Shown here: positions 36,498-42,584 of the stretch, one piece after another
Layout: the number at the start of each line of letters is the position of its first letter
Numbering within the stretch: position 1 is the first letter of the stretch
From: Bacteroidales bacterium
GTDB taxonomy: Bacteria; Bacteroidota; Bacteroidia; Bacteroidales; UBA12481
Assembly: GCA_023145515.1 (NCBI GenBank)
Contig: JAGLDP010000038.1
Span: 1 to 42,584, forward strand
Length of the DNA: 42,584 nucleotides
Direction: 5' to 3'
The notes under the pieces: generated by a model
Told to the model about the DNA's origin: nothing
Database searches by the model: none
The model's input: the letters and a program-made list of their open reading frames with translations, nothing else
Program-made: the position numbers and the translations under genes

Positions 36498-38842
36498 CTT
36501 TTTATTATCGCCTCCTCCGGACAAACTATACGACAAGTATCACATTTGATACAGAGATCGGTATTAATAATATGCTTGTTATGGGGATCAAATGGGATGG
36601 CATTCACCGGACATTTCTGAGCGCACAAGGTACATCCGATACAATCGTCTGTAATGTGATACTCTATAAGTTCTGCACATTTACCGGTTGGACAATTTCC
36701 ATTTAGGTGGGCCTCATATTCTTCCCTGAAATAACGCAAGGTTGACAGGATTGGATTCGGAGCTGATTTTCCTAATCCACATAAACTGCCTTTCTTAGTC
36801 CAGTCAGCCAAATTCTCCAGTTCCTCAAGATCTCCTTTTTTTGCTTTGCCGCTTGTCAGTCTATCCAGAATATCCAGCATTCGTTTAGTTCCAACTCTAC
36901 AAAACGTACATTTCCCACAAGATTCGTTTTGAGTGAATGACAGAAAATAGTGGGCAATATCCACCATACAATCATCTTCATCCAGAACAACCATGCCACC
37001 TGATCCCATCATGGCGCCCAATTCCTTTAACGATTCAAAATCGATAGGAGCATCTGCCAATTCTGCGGGGATACACCCTCCTGATGGTCCGCCAATCTGA
37101 ACAGCCTTAAACTTTTTACCACCAGGAACACCTCCTCCAATCTCTTCTACAATTTCACGTATACTAATTCCCATCGGCACTTCAATCAATCCACCACGTG
37201 CCACTTTACCGGCCAGTGCGAACACCTTAGTTCCTTTACTGGTTTCTGTGCCTATAGAGTTAAATCTATCAGCACCACTACGGATAATGAAAGGTATTAC
37301 AGAGAAAGTTTCGACATTATTCACCAGGGTAGGATTTCCAAATAATCCTTTTTCAACAGGATAAGGGGGACGAGCCTTTGGGAACCCTCTTTTGCCTTCG
37401 ATCGAGGCCATCAGGGCAGTTTCTTCTCCACAAACAAAAGCACCGGCACCTTCATAAATACGAAGATCAAAACTAAACCCAGAGTCCAGAATATTATCAC
37501 CAATCAGTCCTTCCTCCTTCAGTATTTCAACTGCTTTTTTAATTCTTGTAACGGCCAGTGGGTATTCTGCTCTCAGATAGACATATCCCTGGTGAATCCC
37601 GGTTGCATAGGCAGCAATCAGAATCCCTTCCAGCATTCTGTATGGATAAGACTCCATCAGCATCCGATCCATAAAAGCTCCCGGATCTCCTTCGTCTCCG
37701 TTACAAATCAAATATTTTATTTCTCCCTCTGCCCGGGCAGCAAGCTCCCATTTTGTTCCTGTACTAAACCCAGCACCTCCTCGTCCACGTGTTCCGGAAT
37801 TCCTAACTTCATTAATCACTTCTTCCGGGGTCATTTCTTTCAATGCTTTCTTCAATGCCAGAAATCCACTTTTGCTTTTATATTCGGCTAAATCCAATGG
37901 ATTAATAACCCCTCTGTGTTCAGTTGCAATCGGAACTTGTTTTCCGAGAAAGGCTGATACTGGTTTATCGCGGTAATCTATTGAATATCTGTCAATTCCA
38001 TCCCAATTACTATCATCCTGTATCCATCCGGCAAGATTCATCAGTTTATCTCCCCATCGGTTTAATAATCCGGGAGGTGCAAAATGACGATTAACGATTT
38101 TCGATACGTCTTCTGGTTTTACTTTGGCATATAGAGTCACATCACCATTAACAGGAATCACCTCAACCAGTGGAACCTGATGACACATACCTACGCAGCC
38201 AACATGTTTTAATTTGACAGGCAGATGTTTTGTATCCACAACATCCTGAACAGCATCTCTGATTTCATCACTCCCACTAGCCACACAGCATGAACCTAGT
38301 CCGATTCTGATTTCGCCAGCAATTTCACTTCCATCTGCTTTTCTGAATAAGCCCTTTTTGTCTGACTTTTTATTCTCCTCAAAATCCTTAATAACTTTGC
38401 CTACCTGGTCTGGTGCAACATGGCCGTACGTCACCTGATCAATTTGCACTACCGGGGCAATTGTGCAACATCCCAGGCAGCTGACTTTTTCAAGAGTATA
38501 CATTCCACGCTCGTCGGTTAGTCGGGCACCTTCAAGATTTAATTCTCTGATAATAGCATCATGAATTAAGCCGGCTCCTTTCACGTGACAGGCGGTGCCA
38601 ACACAAACTTTAATAATGTGCTCACCTGCCGGCTCCATCCTGAATTGAGAATAAAAACTACCCACACCGGTAATCTGCTCCGCGGTGATATTGGTATTAT
38701 CGCAGATATATCGCAAAGCCTCTTCTGGGAGAAAATTATACTTAAGCTGTATAGCCTGAAGAATAGGTATTACCTGTTCAGTTCCTTTACCAAGGTCTGC
38801 AATAATATGATCCAAATCTCTCAGGTTCAACTCCATTCTCAA
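36494..38842 (-). CDS. NuoE-NuoF fusion oxidoreductase with extra thioredoxin-like 2Fe-2S domain and C-terminal 2[4Fe-4S]
   Basis: NuoE-like CVGTACHVKGAG...CLGCC; second ferredoxin CCVASG...CVGMC; NuoF GRGGAGFSTGTKWELAA...CNGDEGDPGAFMDR; ESCGKCTFCRVG; CIGCTLCAQKCP...CIKCDTCRIVCP. Confidence 0.94.
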   Translation of the reverse strand: MRMELNLRDLDHIIADLGKGTEQVIPILQAIQLKYNFLPEEALRYICDNTNITAEQITGVGSFYSQFRMEPAGEHIIKVCVGTACHVKGAGLIHDAIIRELNLEGARLTDERGMYTLEKVSCLGCCTIAPVVQIDQVTYGHVAPDQVGKVIKDFEENKKSDKKGLFRKADGSEIAGEIRIGLGSCCVASGSDEIRDAVQDVVDTKHLPVKLKHVGCVGMCHQVPLVEVIPVNGDVTLYAKVKPEDVSKIVNRHFAPPGLLNRWGDKLMNLAGWIQDDSNWDGIDRYSIDYRDKPVSAFLGKQVPIATEHRGVINPLDLAEYKSKSGFLALKKALKEMTPEEVINEVRNSGTRGRGGAGFSTGTKWELAARAEGEIKYLICNGDEGDPGAFMDRMLMESYPYRMLEGILIAAYATGIHQGYVYLRAEYPLAVTRIKKAVEILKEEGLIGDNILDSGFSFDLRIYEGAGAFVCGEETALMASIEGKRGFPKARPPYPVEKGLFGNPTLVNNVETFSVIPFIIRSGADRFNSIGTETSKGTKVFALAGKVARGGLIEVPMGISIREIVEEIGGGVPGGKKFKAVQIGGPSGGCIPAELADAPIDFESLKELGAMMGSGGMVVLDEDDCMVDIAHYFLSFTQNESCGKCTFCRVGTKRMLDILDRLTSGKAKKGDLEELENLADWTKKGSLCGLGKSAPNPILSTLRYFREEYEAHLNGNCPTGKCAELIEYHITDDCIGCTLCAQKCPVNAIPFDPHNKHIINTDLCIKCDTCRIVCPEEAIIKR

Positions 38843-40616
38843 TTACTTATTTCCTATACAAAACAGGCTTTTATCTCCCTTCAGGTAAATCATTCCGTCG
38901 GCAAAAGCCGGACTCGCAACCACTTTTTCGCCTAATTTAGGTTCGCCTATAACTCTCAGTTCCTTATTAACCTCAAAAATGTGCATTATCCCCCCCATAT
39001 CAACCGCATAGACTTTTCCATCAGCCACAATGGGTGAAGCATAATATCCTTCATATCCTTCATGTTCCCAGTACTTCTCTCCTGTGAGAGCATCATAACA
39101 AACAAATACTCCGTAACTGGTTCCAATAAACAAAAGGCCCTCTGATTCTACCGGACTAGCAACTTCAGGCAGATATTCGTCATTTTCCCAAACAATTTCA
39201 GGATTCTCACCTGGTCTTATAGCCACCAATCGGGCATATTCATTAGATCCAAAAACCAATCCTTGTCCGTATGAAGCAGAAGCACCTACTTCACCCATAA
39301 GACATTCAACAGACCATAGTTGCTCTCCTGATTCCAGATCATGACCAGCAATAAAAGGGTCAGTGGTAGTTAGTATCTGCATTTTTCCATCTATTTCAGC
39401 CAGTATTGGTGAAGACCATGAAATCTTATTCTTTCTTATTACTTCCCAGATAGTTACTCCATCAGCAGTATTGAGTGCAGAAATCTTCCCACCTCGATTG
39501 GTGTCATATAAGATGATTAGTTTATTTTCATGATAGATCAGTGATGAGCTATGTCCGTAGTGATTATCAGGCACTCCCATATTTCTGGCCCATATTCTGT
39601 TTCCCGAAAAATCAAATGCAATCAGGTCACCCGTTCCAAAAATTGCATAAACTGCCTCACCATCTGTTGTCATAGTCGGTGCAGACAGTCCTGTATCAGA
39701 GGTTGTTTTGGGCGGAGCAGCAGGTGATCCTTCAATATTATTCACTTCTTTTTGCCATAGCATTTCACCAGTATTTCGGTTGTAGCAATAGACCTCACGG
39801 GCATCATTATCTCCACCGGCTAAAAAGATTTTATCTCCCCAGATAATTGGTGAATTGAAGCCCGATCGCGGAACAGCAGCTTTCCAGATAATATTTTTTC
39901 CCGTTGATACATCCCATTCCGTTGGGATGTTTTTTACGAAGGCTACTCCGTTTGAGAATGGGCCACGGAAGGCGTTGAAGGGGAGGGTCGGGGGATCGGG
40001 GATCGGTGATTCTGTGATTCGGTGATTCGGTTGAGATTGGTGGATTGGTTTTGCTTAGGTTTATTATTTCGATTTCTTCGGTGATTGTTTCTTTTGCCTT
40101 TTCTTCTGCTTTTCGTTGAGCTAATTTGAATTCATCGTAGTTTGCTAATTGGTTGTTTGTTGAAAACGCGGCTCCTAGTGCTGCAATAAACATGATAGCT
40201 CCTATGCTCCAAACCCAATAGATAGATTTTTTTCGAGAATTCTGATTGTCATAATCAGGATTCAGGGGTTCTTCAATTTTGCTTTTTAGATCATGTTGCA
40301 TCTTCAATAACAGACCTAGAAAAATTCCGGCAAAGAGAAGGATAAATCCGCCGGTTTTTACCTGCCATTCACTGGTGAAATATGCTTTTCGTGCCAACAG
40401 ATCCAGTTGTCGGATTTCCAATTTCAGGGCTTCATTATCAGGAGCCTGATCAAGACGTTCAACTAAGGCGGCTATCACTGATGACTCGATCGGATCCTGC
40501 TTTTGCATCTGCAGGAAGTTCAATAATAATATGATGGCTACCAGTCCGGCAAAAAGTCCTGTACCAGTGATTAACTTTGACAGTAATAGTATTTTTTCTT
40601 GCTTCTCCATATTCAT
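38843..40616 (-). CDS. Membrane-anchored PQQ-like beta-propeller gene split across two reading frames
   Basis: ORF 39831-40652 gives the TM N-terminus and linker. Another frame read from the micro-repeat array continues FNAFRGPFSNGVAFVKNIPTEWDVSTGKNIIWKAAVPRSGFNSPIIWGDKIFLAGGDNDAREVYCYNRNTGEMLWQKEV directly into ORF 38843-39763. Confidence 0.8.
39992..40029 (+). repeat. 7/8-bp array at the frame change
   Basis: gggatcg gggatcg gtgattct gtgattcg gtgattcg. Confidence 0.94.
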
Positions 40617-40621
40617 TCTTA

Positions 40622-41887
40622 TCATTTTTCTACCGGGCAATAATCCATACACCGGCCACAGCTGTAGCAGTTACCTTTATCTGGTTTATAATCCTCATTT
40701 TTTCTGTAAGTAGTCTGACTCAGCAAACTGAAGGCAATTACCAGTCCCATAAAAGCTCCCAAAATCCAGCTTCCGGTTTTAAACTTCTCTCTGATCACTG
40801 TTGCTTCTTCCACAAGGGTGTCAAGGGATTTTCCGGAGGACATAAACTCCTGTATATCAAGATTATCAGAATCCTGTTTTAATTCCGGGTGGCTAATCAT
40901 CAATTCAGCCAGATAAACATCAGGATGAGCTTTTGAGAGAAAGATGTGGGATTTTAATCCGATAAAGGCGCCCGCTCCACCGAGGATTGGAATGAGTAGA
41001 AGATACACCATAAATCTTCTCAAGTCTCTGCTACGGGTTTGCACTTTTTCTGGCTCACGAGGAATATCGATGGCATCAAAAGGACAGGAGGTTTCACATA
41101 ATTTGCAAGAGATACATTCTGATGGTGTGATGGTCATATGCCACTTTGAAAAGCGGGAAGTCCAGTTAAGCAACACTCCGTACGGACACAAAAACCTGCA
41201 ATACGGACGAGCAACAAACATACCGATCAGTAGCATACCGATACCCAGTATCACCATAATAAATCTTGCATCCATCCTGAAGATTCCGACAAAAGGATCC
41301 CAACGACAGATGATAAAATCGGTTCCTGTGGCAGCATAGAGAACAGCCAATCCCAGATACAGGAATGGTAAAATCCCCAGTCCTTTTCTGAGCCAGACAG
41401 GAATAGAAATAGGCTTAAAAATCAGCAGGTCTTGTATTGCACCAAGCGGACAAGCACCCGCACAGAATACTCGTCCGAAAAAAAGCGAAAAAAGCAGAGG
41501 AATGAGAAAAAACAGTAGTGCTACCAGGGATATTGAGTACTCCGGATCGAAAAGCGCGAGAGCCACATTTTGGATAGCCCCCACAGAGCAGATGCAGCCA
41601 TTGCGATAAAAACCAAAATACGCCAGAGTAAAAATTGAGAGCAGAAGGATTCCACCTCTGGAGCGTCGTTTTAGAAGCAGAAAAGTTGCCAGAGACAGAA
41701 CAGCAATTAAAACGAACACATCAAAATATTCCATTGCCAAGGCACGAGGTTCCGGGCTTGTAGGAGAGGGCTGCACATACCCTGTTTCAAATTCTGGTTT
41801 AGGAAATCGTGCTTCCGACTGGCCCTGAGCCGGAACCACCATCCACATCAGAATCAGAATCAGGCATATTTTGATTAGTACTTTCAT
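40622..41887 (-). CDS. NapH/NosR-like membrane polyferredoxin
   Basis: Signal peptide and TM helices; FCAGACPLGAIQD, YCRFLCPYGVLLNW, CISCKLCETSCPFDAIDI, CYSCGRCMDYCPVEK. Confidence 0.92.
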   Translation of the reverse strand: MKVLIKICLILILMWMVVPAQGQSEARFPKPEFETGYVQPSPTSPEPRALAMEYFDVFVLIAVLSLATFLLLKRRSRGGILLLSIFTLAYFGFYRNGCICSVGAIQNVALALFDPEYSISLVALLFFLIPLLFSLFFGRVFCAGACPLGAIQDLLIFKPISIPVWLRKGLGILPFLYLGLAVLYAATGTDFIICRWDPFVGIFRMDARFIMVILGIGMLLIGMFVARPYCRFLCPYGVLLNWTSRFSKWHMTITPSECISCKLCETSCPFDAIDIPREPEKVQTRSRDLRRFMVYLLLIPILGGAGAFIGLKSHIFLSKAHPDVYLAELMISHPELKQDSDNLDIQEFMSSGKSLDTLVEEATVIREKFKTGSWILGAFMGLVIAFSLLSQTTYRKNEDYKPDKGNCYSCGRCMDYCPVEK

Positions 41888-41891
41888 TGGT

Positions 41892-42485
41892 TCATGGTCT
41901 TTGCGGTAATGCAGGAATCTCAGCTGATGGAATAGGAGAATACACTCCTTTGATCAGGTAAGGTGTTTCTATAGGAACTCTTTGGATGGCATCGGATGGG
42001 CAAGTTCTGGCGATGGCACACTGATTACAATCAACACATATATTATGACGGATCTGAAGATGGAATGAACCATTTCCAAAAGAGGAGCATCCCTTCACGC
42101 ATTTGGCACAGCCTATGCACAAATCCTCATCGATGACATATTCAAAATAAGGTTCTTCAATGAAATTCCGTGAGATGGCTGCTGTCGGACAAAGTTGGTT
42201 CTCTCCGCCGGTAGCGCGATCGTTTGCATCCGGTTTCAAATATCCTCCACATAAATCACAATAGCCACAAATATCGTAGGCATGAATACATTTTACTGCC
42301 GAGGGACTAAGAACACACTCGGTAGCACAACGTCCGCACTGAGTACATTTAAAAGGGTCAATCTGCCAAACCGTATGGCCGCGTGTGGCTTTGGTGGCCG
42401 AAAAAGCACCCAATCCGCCAAGGGCAATGAACAATCCTGCCCGGATGGAAGCATCAATAAAATCACGACGGCTTTTCTTTTTACT
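41892..42485 (-). CDS. Tat-exported multi-4Fe-4S ferredoxin (NapG/NapF-like)
   Basis: Twin-arginine SRRDFIDASIRAGLFIALGG; CTQCGRCATEC, CIGCAKCVKGC, CVDCNQCAIARTCPSDAI. Internal ATG preferred over the listed start. Confidence 0.88.
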   Translation of the reverse strand, partial: SKKKSRRDFIDASIRAGLFIALGGLGAFSATKATRGHTVWQIDPFKCTQCGRCATECVLSPSAVKCIHAYDICGYCDLCGGYLKPDANDRATGGENQLCPTAAISRNFIEEPYFEYVIDEDLCIGCAKCVKGCSSFGNGSFHLQIRHNICVDCNQCAIARTCPSDAIQRVPIETPYLIKGVYSPIPSAEIPALPQRP

Positions 42486-42584
42486 CATAACTTCTCGCAT
42501 GAATTACGTTTGCTGCAGCTATCGCAAAACTTCGGATCACATTCCGGATCAAGACTCAAGGCCTTGCGTTTTATGAATATCCCT
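42481..42584 (-). CDS. C-terminus of an upstream Cys-rich protein, cut by the window edge
   Basis: Minus-strand GIFIKRKALSLDPECDPKFCDSCSKRNSCEKL*, with its stop overlapping the next start (ATGA). Confidence 0.5.

Noticed and set aside
33877-39763. PQQ-like proteins considered as PQQ-dependent dehydrogenases
   Set aside because: Repeats resemble generic PQQ-like/BamB-type blades; I could not identify cofactor-binding or catalytic residues, so only beta-propeller is claimed.

Overview
The window looks like a Bacteroidota chromosome (SusC/SusD pair, FecR/ECF regulation, a T9SS sorting tail, TAnnTTTG-like promoter boxes). From left to right: (i) a TonB-dependent receptor cut by the left edge and a double-GNAT protein; (ii) a glycan-uptake locus (ECF sigma, FecR, STN-SusC, SusD, PKD lipoprotein, DUF4874/DUF4832-like T9SS cargo, DUF5009-like acyltransferase), followed by an ABC-2 exporter, a sulfatase, a FISUMP lipoprotein and a histidine kinase; (iii) a rearranged patch at about 20.6-28.6 kb with three AAA/DUF4143-type ATPases, two tRNA-Met 3'-half remnants in direct orientation, and partial copies of a sulfatase and of an ABC permease, each with an intact copy nearby; (iv) a tightly packed minus-strand operon (about 28.6-42.6 kb) of Fe-S/flavin electron-transfer proteins, two PQQ-like propellers, a GT4 glycosyltransferase and a LolD/FtsX-type ABC transporter. 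The most unusual signal is a set of 7-8 bp micro-repeat arrays (GGCTCAA, GGGACTC(G), GGTGATTC, GAACTTC, GAATAACG) at interdomain linkers and gene borders. They are kept in frame in three ORFs, and in a fourth gene the reading frame changes at the array. No CRISPR array, integrase, transposase or complete tRNA/rRNA was recognised. Family names come from reading motifs, not from database searches.
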